DNA from: Halosolutus amylolyticus
GTDB lineage: Archaea > Halobacteriota > Halobacteria > Halobacteriales > Natrialbaceae
Reading direction: 5' to 3'
Length of the DNA: 64,000 bases
NCBI RefSeq assembly: GCF_023566055.1
Contig: NZ_JALIQP010000005.1
Coordinates: 1 to 64,000 of the forward strand
In this document: in pieces, positions 9,538-18,136 of the stretch
Layout: each line of letters opens with the position of its first letter
Position numbering within the stretch: the stretch's first letter is position 1
Made by a program: the position numbers and the translations under genes
The notes under the pieces: generated by a model
Told to the model about the DNA's origin: nothing
Database searches by the model: none
Seen by the model: the letters and a program-made list of their open reading frames with translations, nothing else

Positions 9538-9578
9538 TTACCGCCGATCAACAGAACGGGGTCGGTGATCGGCGGTAA
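9538..9578 (-). terminator. Perfect 13-bp inverted repeat after the TrmB-type gene
   Basis: TTACCGCCGATCA at 9538-9550 is repeated as its exact reverse complement at 9566-9578, with a 15-nt loop. It begins 20 nt past the stop of the minus-strand regulator gene at 9598. The position suits a terminator or mRNA-stabilising hairpin; it could also be an operator dyad. Confidence 0.45.
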
Positions 9579-9597
9579 ATAATTACAGCGATCCGTA

Positions 9598-10740
9598 TCA
9601 GTCGTCTTCCGACGCGCGCTCGATCGCCGGCACGTCGGCGGCGCCGGGGTCGACTTCGACCCCGCTCGTCGGGTCTTCGAGCGCGATCTCCTCGAGGGTG
9701 ATCCGAACCGCCTCGATGTCCTCGTAGACGGCACCCCACCCGCCGACGCTGTACAGGTCGCCGTCCGCGGCGAGTTCCAGTTGCAAGAATCCGGCGAGTT
9801 CCTCGAACGACGGGCGCCCCTCGGAGCGGTACACGCCCGGGTACCAGATGTCGGTGACGACGCCGGTGATCTGACAGGGCTCGTTCGTCTCGACCCATGC
9901 CCCCTCGATCGTCACTGCGACGTTCGCGACGTCCTCCCACAGCGGCCCCACGTCGCGCACGAACTCCTCGAGGGTCATGTAGACGTACGGCGGCGCAGTG
10001 TCCTCGTAGACCGTCTCCCAGAGCGCCCAGACGCCCGTCTGGAAGTACCAGTGGAAGATAAACGAGAGGAGGTAGTCGTCGATCAGGACGCCGAACGGTC
10101 TGTTGGCCCAGTCGTTCGGCGTGAAGCACGTCTGCGTGCGATCCGCGATGAGCAGAAACGGCCCGGGGATCTGGCAGGCGCGGATTTCTGTTACCGTCTC
10201 GTCGAGTTCGACGTTCGCGATCCCGTCCTCCACCTCGGTTCCGTACACGGCGACGTTCGTAATGACGCCGCGATCGCGGGCATCGGCCAGGGCGCTCGTC
10301 AGGGAGCGGAACTGGTCGACGTTCGCGGACAGTTCGATGAAACTCTCGGCGTCCCGGATCAGGTCTCGTGCGCGGTCGATCACCGTCTCCTCGTGTTTGA
10401 CGACGCCGACCTTGTGATCGCTGACGGCCGGTTGCTCCCACCGGTCCTCGATCGAGTCCGCGGCCTCGTTCATCCGCTCGCCCCGGGATCGCAGTTCCCG
10501 GAGGACGTCGATCGGCTCTTTGGGACGAGCGTGGAGTTTGTCCTGATCGTGCGTCTCGATGTAGTCCATCCGCTCGAGCGCGCGGAGGACGTCGTAAATC
10601 TGGGACACCGGAACGGAACACTGCTTTGCAACCTCCACGGCCGGCATCATCCCCTGTTCTAACAGCGTGATGTAGGCGTCGGCCTGGTACGAGGTCAACC
10701 CCGCGTCCTCCAGCGCGTTCCGGAGTGGATCCCTGTCCAT
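9598..10740 (-). CDS. TrmB-family sugar-responsive transcriptional regulator
   Basis: This roughly 380-aa protein has an N-terminal TrmB winged helix-turn-helix (residues 1-75, LTSYQADAYITLL...VPVSQIYDVLRALERM), a short coiled-coil linker (about 80-115), and a long C-terminal sugar-binding-like domain typical of full-length TrmB. TrmB proteins bind mono- or oligosaccharides and control sugar transporters and catabolic operons. The ATG at 10740 is preferred; an in-frame start at 10761 adds seven residues. Placement behind the GH81 glucanase and the importer makes it the likely local regulator (inference). Confidence 0.85.
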   Translation of the reverse strand: MDRDPLRNALEDAGLTSYQADAYITLLEQGMMPAVEVAKQCSVPVSQIYDVLRALERMDYIETHDQDKLHARPKEPIDVLRELRSRGERMNEAADSIEDRWEQPAVSDHKVGVVKHEETVIDRARDLIRDAESFIELSANVDQFRSLTSALADARDRGVITNVAVYGTEVEDGIANVELDETVTEIRACQIPGPFLLIADRTQTCFTPNDWANRPFGVLIDDYLLSFIFHWYFQTGVWALWETVYEDTAPPYVYMTLEEFVRDVGPLWEDVANVAVTIEGAWVETNEPCQITGVVTDIWYPGVYRSEGRPSFEELAGFLQLELAADGDLYSVGGWGAVYEDIEAVRITLEEIALEDPTSGVEVDPGAADVPAIERASEDD

Positions 10741-10764
10741 GCTCACAGACGGAAACACCAACTA

Positions 10765-11952
10765 ATCAGTCTTTTGCAACGTAGAGGTGGCGACCGCAGT
10801 CGTCACGTCCATCGCGCTCGTGTTTGCGTTCGTAGGCTATGTCGGCTTCGACCGCGCCAGCCACGCGTGTCCGTGGAGGCCGGATCGGCACGGGAGTGAT
10901 ACTCGAAAGCGAACTGATCGATCGGACGCGTCCGGCGTTGCTCACGGAGTCTGTAGCTCCCGGTTGTAGAGTACGCGCTCCCCAGGTCAGGATCGGGCCG
11001 ACGATCAACCTGGAGGTCAGCGCGGCGATCGAATGGGACGCATACGGTCGCCGTAGTCGATTTACGGCAGTTGCGATCGATTCCCGTACCGCGGGGAAAC
11101 GCTCACCTCTTGGAACCGCGCCGATATCGGCTCTGGGCGGAGCACTACGCCGGTGACGCGACGCCGAGTGCGCGCTCGGAGGTTGCGCATCACGTCTTCT
11201 CGGAGGATCATACCATTTTCAAGTACTATTTCTATATTAGATAGTACTGTGTCAAATAGGTAGTAGTGATTACAAGAACTGGTACGATACGGTACGTGCT
11301 CGTCAACAGAGGGTACGTCAACCGGAGCACCGTCCGATCGACAACACCCGGAAATAATCAACGCTGGCGCCTGTACGTCACGTTCGATCCAGACCCGAAC
11401 GGATTTCACGCTCCGAAGGCGTTCTTCAACGCGACCGACGGGACGTATTTAACCGTCCAGTGTACGACGAGAGGAACTGACGTCGTAGGCGGCGTTTTTC
11501 CGTCGATTCAGCGTCGATATCGAGGCTGCTCTCTACAGTTACCGAGTCCAACGTCGAGTCAACAATCCTGGAAATTGGAACGCTGATAGACCTTTCAGAT
11601 ACAATACTATACTGTGTATCTATCAGACCAGGCACCTCTCCGGACGATCGATCTTGCAACCACGAATAGACTGTGTGTGTACCGAGACAGGGAGTCACGG
11701 CGTACGGAGACACAACGACGCTGTCGGCGGGAGTTCCCGGAACGCGTCACCAGAGGGATCGAACGATCGGCATCGTTCCGTCGCTGGCCAGGCGACGCCC
11801 CTGTTCGTGGACGTGTTCCCAGTCCCGGACGAACCTTCGAAGATAGTTCGGGTCGTTTGCTTCGCTCGTGAACGTGCGTCTTCCGTACTTCGAACCGTGT
11901 CTGATCGGATTTCTGCCGTTCGCGAATTTGCTCGCGGCGAGAACGTGGTCTC
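10765..11952. other. Long poorly coding interval
   Basis: This stretch of about 1.2 kb between the TrmB-type gene and the tRNA-Ile region has no gene I can recognise. GC drops around 11200-11280 and again at 11580-11640. A 106-codon frame at 11266-11586 (plus) has no recognisable domain and unconvincing composition. At 11583-11626 nested inverted repeats occur (outer CTGATA/TATCAG, inner GATACA/TGTATC). The interval may be remnant DNA left by past insertions next to the tRNA. Confidence 0.4.
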
Positions 11953-12083
11953 ACTCGGATTTGAACCGTAAGAAGACATTCCTGCTCGCTTCGCTGCGCG
12001 GGCTGTGACTTCCAGGATTCAAATCCGAGTTCGATCAACGTTTGACGCTCACGGCTCACTCCGTTCGCGTTGTTCGCGTCAAA
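11953..12083 (-). repeat. tRNA-Ile 3'-end copy and two hairpins downstream of tRNA-Ile
   Basis: The 16-bp segment at 12093-12108, inside the tRNA T-arm, recurs exactly at 11953-11968, 140 bp away on the 3' side of the tRNA. An inverted copy with one mismatch sits at 12016-12030, so 11953-11967 and 12016-12030 can form a long stem with a GC-rich inner hairpin. Between this and the tRNA lies a second hairpin (TTTGACGC at 12041-12048 with GCGTCAAA at 12076-12083). The tRNA-iMet gene in this window shows the same layout. Confidence 0.7.
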
Positions 12084-12085
12084 AG

Positions 12086-12159
12086 TGGGCCAACTCGGAT
12101 TTGAACCGAGAGCCTCCACCTTATCAGAGTGGCGCTCAACCTGATTGAGCTATTGGCCC
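12086..12159 (-). tRNA. tRNA-Ile (GAU)
   Basis: The reverse complement folds into a complete cloverleaf: acceptor GGGCCAA paired with TTGGCCC, D-arm with AGCTCAATCAGGTTGAGCG, an anticodon loop CTGATAA giving GAU, and a T-arm with GGTTCAAATCC. The discriminator base is A (position 12086). The 3' CCA is not encoded. Its 3' flank contains a duplicated T-arm sequence. Confidence 0.95.
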
Positions 12160-12227
12160 GCGTCGGCATCAGTCAGTTGTCCGCTGGTATGTTTAAGCGT
12201 TTCTTTCTTCGGGAGCCGTGAGAACCG

Positions 12228-12839
12228 CTACCGAGCGAGGGGGTCGCGATCGTCGCCCTCGTCCCCGTCCCCGTTTCGATCGTCCTCGCCGAAACCGATC
12301 GTATAGGATTCGTCGGTGCTCGAATCGACGCTGTAGGCGTCTTCGCCGAGGTCGTAGGTGCCGCCGTCGGACGATTCGGACGCGCCGACGCCGGCTTCGC
12401 GAGCCGCGCCGTCGTCCGGGAAGCCGTACGTCCAGACCCCGCCGCTCGCGAAGCCGCCGGTCTTCTTGTCCGCGTAGGGGACGATCACGAAGCGTTTGAG
12501 CGCCATCCGGATCGGGATCCGGCTGATCGGGAGCACCAGCAGGAACCCGAGCAGGTCCGTGACCAGCCCGGGCGTGAGCAGGAATGCCCCGGCGGCGATG
12601 AGCAGGCCGCCGTCGACCAGTTCGTTCGTCGGCGGCGTGCCCTGGGCAAGCTGGCGTTGCATCTTCCGGATCGTCCGCCGCCCCTCGGCGCGGACCAGCA
12701 GCATACCGACGAGTCCAGTCAGGACGACGAGCAGGATCATCCCGACCCAGCTCACGAAGCCGAACTGGGTGACGATGACGGCGAGTAGCACCGCGTCGAG
12801 AAAGGGGATGAGCAACAGCGCGAAGATCCACCGGAGCAT
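12228..12839 (-). CDS. FxsA family membrane protein
   Basis: This 203-aa protein contains the FxsA (cytoplasmic membrane) domain in its first 130 residues: helices starting LRWIFALLLIPFLDAVLLA, the conserved LVRAEGRRTIRKMQRQLAQG segment, and the helix GGLLIAAGAFLLTPGLVTD. A haloarchaeal acidic tail of about 60 residues follows. The ATG at 12839 matches the normal family N-terminus. FxsA was named for suppression of phage F exclusion in E. coli; its molecular role is unknown. Confidence 0.85.
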   Translation of the reverse strand: MLRWIFALLLIPFLDAVLLAVIVTQFGFVSWVGMILLVVLTGLVGMLLVRAEGRRTIRKMQRQLAQGTPPTNELVDGGLLIAAGAFLLTPGLVTDLLGFLLVLPISRIPIRMALKRFVIVPYADKKTGGFASGGVWTYGFPDDGAAREAGVGASESSDGGTYDLGEDAYSVDSSTDESYTIGFGEDDRNGDGDEGDDRDPLAR

Positions 12840-13189
12840 GCCTCGACATAGCCGACGAAGGGTCAAAACCCTTTACTCTCGTCGCGTCGCTCGCGCTTCG
12901 TGCCGGGAACGGGTTGTCTCTCCGAACCCGCTACGACGTCCTCCTCGAAAGCCCCCGAACTCCTCGACTCCTGCGGCTCGCTGCGCGCTCGCTCACTGCG
13001 TTCGCGGAGTGCTTACGTCGCCGGGGTTCGCCGAGGAGTTCGGCCCCTTTCAGTCCCGCCCGCGTCGGCTGGTCGGACGGGCTACTGTGGAAAACGTTCG
13101 TGGCGATATTGTCGATCGAACAGCAATGCCGCGCCGTTTCGATCGATTCACAGCGAAGGGCTTACGCCCGCGACACCCGAGGCACCGGT
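12840..13189. other. Intergenic region with a large imperfect hairpin
   Basis: No gene is seen here. GAACTCCTCG at 12957-12966 is matched by CGAGGAGTTC at 13032-13041, enclosing GC-rich inner repeats with GCTCGCTGCGCG. The motif CTCACTGCGTTCGCG at 12992-13006 differs by one base from a motif in the hairpin beside tRNA-Ile (12055-12069). Confidence 0.5.
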
Positions 13190-14836
13190 ATGGACGATCC
13201 GACACGCGTCGAGTGGCGCGAGTGGGGCCAGGACGCTTTCGACGAGGCCGAAGCGACGGACAGGCCCGTGTTGCTCTCGCTCACTGCGACGTGGTGTGAC
13301 CACTGCCACGAGATGGACGCGGAGACGTACGCGGAGCCCCGAATCGCCGCGAACGTCAACGACAGCTTCGTCCCCGTACGCGTCGACGTCGATCGCCACC
13401 CCCGGGTGCGCGATCGGTACAACATGGGTGGGTTCCCGTCGACGGTCTTCTGTGCGCCTGACGGCGGCGTTCTCACCGGTGCGGGCTATCTCGGCCCCGA
13501 CGGGATGCGACAGGTGCTCGACAGCGTCCGGACCATGTGGGAGACGAAGGGGAGCGGCGCGGCACGGATCCCGCGCCCGTTGCGCGAAGACAACCCGCCT
13601 GCCGGCGACCTGACGCCCGAGATCGAGTCGGCGATGCTCGGCCAGTTGACCGAGACCTACGACGAGGTCGCCGGCGGCTGGGGTGACGGGCCGAAGTTCC
13701 CGCTCCCGGACGCCCTCGAGTTCGCGCTCAAGCGCGATCGGGAGATGGCGCTTCGCTCCTTCGACGCCGTCGGGGCGAACCTGCTGGACGAGTACGACGG
13801 CGGCTTCTACCGCTTCGCGACCGATCGGGACTGGTCGGGGCTCCAGTACGAGAAACTGCTCGACTCCAACGGCGCGCTCGTGCGGGCGTTCGCCAACGCC
13901 TACCTCCACACCGGCGCGGACGAGTACCGCGACCCCGCCGAGCGCACGATCGAGTATCTGACGACGACGCTGTGGAACGGCAGTGCGGATGCGTTCGCGA
14001 ACAGCCAGGCCCCCGGCGAGCCGGACGCGCACGGCCTCGACGCGACCGATCGGGCGACGGCCGACGAGCCGCCGGTCGACGAGGGGGTCTTCGCCGGGTC
14101 GAACGCGCTCGCGATCGAGGGCCTGCTCACGTACTACGCCTACACGGACGACGAGCGCGCCCGTCGGTACGCCGAACGGGCGCTCGCGACGCTCCGGGAA
14201 GACCTGCTCGAAGAGGGCGTCGCACGCCACGAGCGCGACGCGACACTCCAGGCCGGCGACGACCCGACGTGCCTGCTCGCGACCCAGGCGCGCGTCCTGG
14301 GCGCGCTCACGACGGCCGCCAGCACGATCGAGACGGCCCTGCTCGAGGACGCCCGTGCGGTCGCGGACGCGACGATCGACCGGCTCCACGACGAGGACTC
14401 GTTCCTCGACGGCCCGGCGACGGGCGTCGGCCTCTGTGATCGGCCGCTGCGGCCGCTGGATTCGAACGTCGCGTTCGCCGACGGATTGCTCGAACTCGCG
14501 GTGCTCTCCGGAGAGGACCGGTACCGGACGTACGCCCGCGAGACGCTCGAGGCGTTCGCGGGAGCGAGCGATCGGTTCGGCGTCCAGATCGCCCGCTACG
14601 GGACGGCCGTCGCCCGCCTGCTCGAGGGACCGCTGGTGATCCGGGTGGCCGGGGAACCGGGAACCGACCTCCACCGTGCCGCACTCCGACTCGCCGACCA
14701 CGAGAAAGTCGTCGTCCCGGACGCGACGGACGACCTCGAACCGGGGAGGGCACGGGTCGAACGCGACGGCCGCCGTTCGACGCCGGCCGAAACTCCGGAG
14801 CAGTTGAGCAACCGCGTTCAGGACGTGCACGAGTAA
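13190..14836 (+). CDS. DUF255 / thioredoxin-fold protein (YyaL-like)
   Basis: This 548-aa protein has an N-terminal thioredoxin-like DUF255 domain (about residues 5-130) with the redox motif WCDHCHEM and a cis-Pro region GGFPSTVF. An alpha-helical segment related to six-hairpin glycosidase folds follows (EVAGGWGDGPKFPLPDALE, DEYDGGFYRFATDRDWSGLQYEKLL). This combination is the YyaL/spermatogenesis-associated-protein-20-like family, commonly around 550-700 aa. The ATG at 13190 is chosen because the upstream open frame runs through the hairpin region and lacks family residues. Biochemical function is unknown; a thiol-redox role is plausible. Confidence 0.85.
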   Translation: MDDPTRVEWREWGQDAFDEAEATDRPVLLSLTATWCDHCHEMDAETYAEPRIAANVNDSFVPVRVDVDRHPRVRDRYNMGGFPSTVFCAPDGGVLTGAGYLGPDGMRQVLDSVRTMWETKGSGAARIPRPLREDNPPAGDLTPEIESAMLGQLTETYDEVAGGWGDGPKFPLPDALEFALKRDREMALRSFDAVGANLLDEYDGGFYRFATDRDWSGLQYEKLLDSNGALVRAFANAYLHTGADEYRDPAERTIEYLTTTLWNGSADAFANSQAPGEPDAHGLDATDRATADEPPVDEGVFAGSNALAIEGLLTYYAYTDDERARRYAERALATLREDLLEEGVARHERDATLQAGDDPTCLLATQARVLGALTTAASTIETALLEDARAVADATIDRLHDEDSFLDGPATGVGLCDRPLRPLDSNVAFADGLLELAVLSGEDRYRTYARETLEAFAGASDRFGVQIARYGTAVARLLEGPLVIRVAGEPGTDLHRAALRLADHEKVVVPDATDDLEPGRARVERDGRRSTPAETPEQLSNRVQDVHE

Positions 14837-14918
14837 CGTCTGGCCCTGAGGCGGCCGAGATCGATCGAGCGGCAAACCACCACAGCGTTTATGTTGCTAC
14901 AGTCAGTGGTGCCTGCAT

Positions 14919-15722
14919 ATGGCCAGCCTCAGGGACCTCGGGCTCTCCGAATACGAAGCCCGGGCGTATCGAGCACTGCTGAACACCGGTCCGACGACGG
15001 CGAAGGAACTCTCACGCGCGAGCGACGTCCCGATGGGTCGGATCTACGACGTGCTGAACAGCATCGAGCAGTACAACCTCGTCCGTAGCCAGACCGCGAG
15101 CCGCCCGAAGAAGTACGTCGCGGTCGAACCCTCGACCGCCCTCGATCGGCTGCTCGACGACAAGAAACGCGAACTCGAGGAGAAGGCCGACCAGTACGAG
15201 TCGATCGTCGACGACCTCGCCGACGAACTCGACGCGGCCGAACCCGTCGAGGAGCAGTTCTGGACCGCCGCCGTCGGCCCCGAGGAGACGATCGATCTCC
15301 TCCTCGAGCGGCTCGCGGCTGCGGACCGGGACATCGTGATGGTCGCCGCGGATCCGGTCCCCCAGATGGACATCCGGACGGTCGGCGACGAGGTGCTTGC
15401 CCAGCTCGAGGACGCCCTCGACCGCGGCGTCTCGGTCGACATCCTGATGACCCGGGAACTCGTCGCCTCTCTCTCCGAGAACGTCGGCGAACGGTACCGG
15501 GAGACGTTACAGGCGCGAAAGGATTTCGACGTGCGAACGAGCGAGGAGGTCACCGGCTCGTTCAACATCATCGACGGCGTCGAAGTCTGTATCCAGGTGC
15601 CGAACCCGCTCACCTCGAGCGAGGCGTTCGGCATGATCGACCTGAAAGATCCCGAGTTCGCCGCGGACGTCCACGACGAGTTCACGCCACACTGGCAGAA
15701 CGCCGAACCGCTCGAGTTCTGA
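14919..15722 (+). CDS. TrmB-family transcriptional regulator (short form)
   Basis: This 267-aa protein has an N-terminal TrmB winged HTH (LGLSEYEARAYRALLNTGPTTAKELS...VPMGRIYDVLNSIE), a coiled-coil (about 75-105) and a C-terminal TrmB regulatory/PLD-like domain (about 110-260). It lacks the extra sugar-binding region of the longer TrmB protein at 9598-10740. It stands alone, so its target cannot be inferred from neighbours. Confidence 0.85.
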   Translation: MASLRDLGLSEYEARAYRALLNTGPTTAKELSRASDVPMGRIYDVLNSIEQYNLVRSQTASRPKKYVAVEPSTALDRLLDDKKRELEEKADQYESIVDDLADELDAAEPVEEQFWTAAVGPEETIDLLLERLAAADRDIVMVAADPVPQMDIRTVGDEVLAQLEDALDRGVSVDILMTRELVASLSENVGERYRETLQARKDFDVRTSEEVTGSFNIIDGVEVCIQVPNPLTSSEAFGMIDLKDPEFAADVHDEFTPHWQNAEPLEF

Positions 15723-15988
15723 CCGGTCGAATCGTCCGTCACGCCGCACCGATCGTCTCGTCCGTTCGTTCCGTCGTCTAGACTGCACGGTACCGGTTCG
15801 TTCGTGGTCCGACGCCCTCGCCTGCCCGGACCCGACTCCGTTGCTCCGGATCCACTCACTGCGCCCGTCTCGACGTACCGATCGATCGCTCGAGACGGTA
15901 CCCGACCGACCCGGATCGGAGCGTCCGTCTTCGATCGCTGGTCGCGAGAATCCCTCGTTTTTATATCATGGATATTCAATATCGATAT

Positions 15989-16852
15989 ATGATAGGTCAG
16001 GGCCGCTATTCGAATCGATCGGCCGTCGCGGTCGCGATCGTCGTGTTGGTGCTGGGGGTCGCTTCGGGACCCGTCGCGGCACAGGAGGCCGAATCGACGA
16101 AGTTCGAGGTGACGGTGACCGAAGACGGGGCGATCGACTCCGTGGACATTCACTGGACGATCACCGACGAGACGTACGCGGATCTCAACGAGGCTACCGG
16201 GACCGAGGATGACGAATCGGTCGCGGACGGGCTAGAGGCAATCTACGAGGATACCCCGTCGATCGGGTCCGCATCGGTAACGGAACGAGAACTGAATTCG
16301 GGCTACGAACTGTCTATCGCACTCTCCGACGTCGAGCAGTCGGAGGAGGACGATCTCGACGTGACGGTCGAAGACGACACCGTCGTCTACGAGGAGATCG
16401 CGGTCGCCGACCCCGCCGACTCCAGCACGCCGGACGAGATCACGTACCGGGTCGTCATGCCCGGCGAAATCTCGGAGACGAACGCCGACGTCGTCGACGG
16501 GAACGAAGCGACGTGGCACCTCCACGAAACGTATACGAGCGACCTGTACGTCGAATCCTCACTCGACGGCACAACCGACGACGCCGACGACGCGGTCGAT
16601 GAGGACGAGACGGCGGACGCGATCGACGACGAGGCGGACGACGAAACGACGACTGTCGAGGATGAGGAGTCGACCGACGACGCAGACGCAGACGAATCGA
16701 CTGACGATGTCGAGGGCGACGGCGATCAGTCTGACGACAGCGGGGCCGACGTAACCGATGACGACAGCGTCCCCGGCTTCGGCGCCGCGGTCACGATCGT
16801 CGCGGTCGTCGGGTCGGGTCTCGCAGTCGGCCGACGGACAGATCGACGATAA
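15989..16852 (+). CDS. Secreted PGF-CTERM surface protein
   Basis: This protein of about 287 aa has an N-terminal signal peptide (hydrophobic VAVAIVVLVLGVASGPVAA), a globular region of about 165 residues without a recognised domain, then an extremely Asp/Glu/Thr-rich linker. It ends in a PGF-CTERM signal (VPGFGAAVTIVAVVGSGLAVGRR). PGF-CTERM tails are processed by archaeosortase A and link proteins to membrane lipid at the S-layer. The ATG at 15989 is preferred; an in-frame ATG at 15968 adds seven residues. AT-rich DNA at 15958-15985 (TTTTTATATCATGG...) may contain its promoter. Confidence 0.8.
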   Translation: MIGQGRYSNRSAVAVAIVVLVLGVASGPVAAQEAESTKFEVTVTEDGAIDSVDIHWTITDETYADLNEATGTEDDESVADGLEAIYEDTPSIGSASVTERELNSGYELSIALSDVEQSEEDDLDVTVEDDTVVYEEIAVADPADSSTPDEITYRVVMPGEISETNADVVDGNEATWHLHETYTSDLYVESSLDGTTDDADDAVDEDETADAIDDEADDETTTVEDEESTDDADADESTDDVEGDGDQSDDSGADVTDDDSVPGFGAAVTIVAVVGSGLAVGRRTDRR

Positions 16853-16876
16853 TCGATCGGTCGCCTCGCGCCGCGT

Positions 16877-17809
16877 TCAGTTCTCGCCGTTGACTTCGTC
16901 GCGCAGGGTCGCCATCTCGACGACGCGCTCGGCGTGGGCGTTGTGCTGGTGGATCGACTCGTCGTTTGACTGTTTCATCGTGATCACCGCGTCGTCGGGG
17001 AGGTGATCGAACTCGTCGACGACGCCCTCGGCCATCGATCGGACGCAGTCCTCGACGAACTTCGCGTCGGCGTGGGCGGCGTAGGTCATGTGGTCCTCGT
17101 CGGGTCGTTTCGCGAGGTTGTAGATCCGCGCGCTCATCGAGTCGCGGGCGACGTCGATGAGGTCGTTCAGGTCGACGTCCGGATCGCCGTTCGCCTCGAC
17201 GGTCAGCGTCGCGTGGCCACGCTGGGAGTGGCCCGCCTGTGGCACTTCGTCGAGGAACTGCGTGATCGTCTCCTCCTCGACGCCCAGGTCCTCGAGCGTC
17301 TGCTTCGCGCGGGCGGCGGACATCCCCTGCGAGCACGGGCAGACGGTCATCCCGGTGACCGTCGCGCCGATCTCCTCGCGGGTCCCCTCGTCGGTCGCCG
17401 TCGCGGCGGCCACGATGTCGACCGTGTGCTGGGTCTCGCGATCGCTCGCGGGCGTTTGCTCGCGGCGCAGCAACTCGGCCTCCATGGAGACCTCGGCGCG
17501 CGTGGTGTAGTCGTGCTTCTCGAGGAGTCGTTCGGCGGCCTCGCCGCAGACTTCCTCGACGCGGTAGGCCTCTTCGCGGGTCGCGTCCTCGAGGATTTCG
17601 TCGATGACCTCCATGTTGCGGCTCATGTCCGCGCCCTTTCGCCAGGCGGGGAGGTCGACGAAGACCTCGAACTCGGCGGTGTATACGATCGGCCGCTTGT
17701 CCTCGCGCGCGATCTTGACGAGCTTTTCGACGCCGGTGACGCCGACCTGGCTCAGGCCGACGGTGACGTCGGGGGACGTAGCCTGCACGTCCGGCAGTTG
17801 GTGACTCAT
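16877..17809 (-). CDS. mptA: GTP cyclohydrolase MptA (GTP cyclohydrolase IV, FolE2-type)
   Basis: This 310-aa enzyme belongs to the FolE2/MptA tunnelling-fold family, which opens the GTP imidazole ring and makes 7,8-dihydroneopterin 2',3'-cyclic phosphate at the start of archaeal pterin (tetrahydrofolate/methanopterin-type) synthesis; the archaeal enzyme is Fe(II)-dependent. Visible signatures include the metal-binding Cys in [11 protein letters not shown], the [10 protein letters not shown] motif and the C-terminal [16 protein letters not shown]. The ATG at 17809 gives the usual MSHQLPDVQ start. It is a single gene convergent with the PGF-CTERM gene. Confidence 0.92.
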   Translation of the reverse strand: MSHQLPDVQATSPDVTVGLSQVGVTGVEKLVKIAREDKRPIVYTAEFEVFVDLPAWRKGADMSRNMEVIDEILEDATREEAYRVEEVCGEAAERLLEKHDYTTRAEVSMEAELLRREQTPASDRETQHTVDIVAAATATDEGTREEIGATVTGMTVCPCSQGMSAARAKQTLEDLGVEEETITQFLDEVPQAGHSQRGHATLTVEANGDPDVDLNDLIDVARDSMSARIYNLAKRPDEDHMTYAAHADAKFVEDCVRSMAEGVVDEFDHLPDDAVITMKQSNDESIHQHNAHAERVVEMATLRDEVNGEN

Positions 17810-17923
17810 TGGCCGCATTCAGGGTAGCAGGCGATTATGGCTTTCGGAAGCCGTAGTATACGGACGACGGCGTGGACGGCGGCGATTTTCGGCGGTCCGG
17901 CCTATCGATAGCGCTCGATCGCT

Positions 17924-17962
17924 CTTTAAGTGCTTCTGGTCACAAGGTGAAGATACGACGGG
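17924..17962 (+). repeat. 39-bp interspersed repeat, copy 1
   Basis: First of six copies of a 39-bp sequence with the core CTTTAAGTGCTTCTGGTCAC then AAGGTGAAG and TACGACGGG. It contains a small dyad TCAC-AAG-GTGA. Copy 2 starts 112 bp downstream. Each copy begins with a TTTAAG/TTTACG box. Confidence 0.85.
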
Positions 17963-18035
17963 AGATCGCGGCTTCTCCGGATGCTATCCTACGGAGCGAC
18001 AGCGTCGTTTCCGATCGGGCCGGCCACCGATCGCT

Positions 18036-18074
18036 CTTTAAGTGCTTCTGGTCACAAGGTGGAGCTACGAAGGG
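18036..18074 (+). repeat. 39-bp interspersed repeat, copy 2
   Basis: This copy differs from copy 1 at three positions (GTGGAGCTACGAAGGG at its 3' half). It continues into GCTTTTCGG, as does copy 6, whereas the other copies continue GAG. It lies 63 bp before the nucleotidyltransferase start. Confidence 0.85.
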
Positions 18075-18136
18075 CTTTTCGGAGCGACGATCGAACTGGA
18101 CAGCCGGCGCTCCGCCGGTCGATCGATGGTCCATTC

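Noticed and set aside
11266-11586. 106-codon open frame in the interval before tRNA-Ile
   Set aside because: No recognised domain, no convincing promoter or ribosome-binding site, and composition unlike the neighbouring genes.
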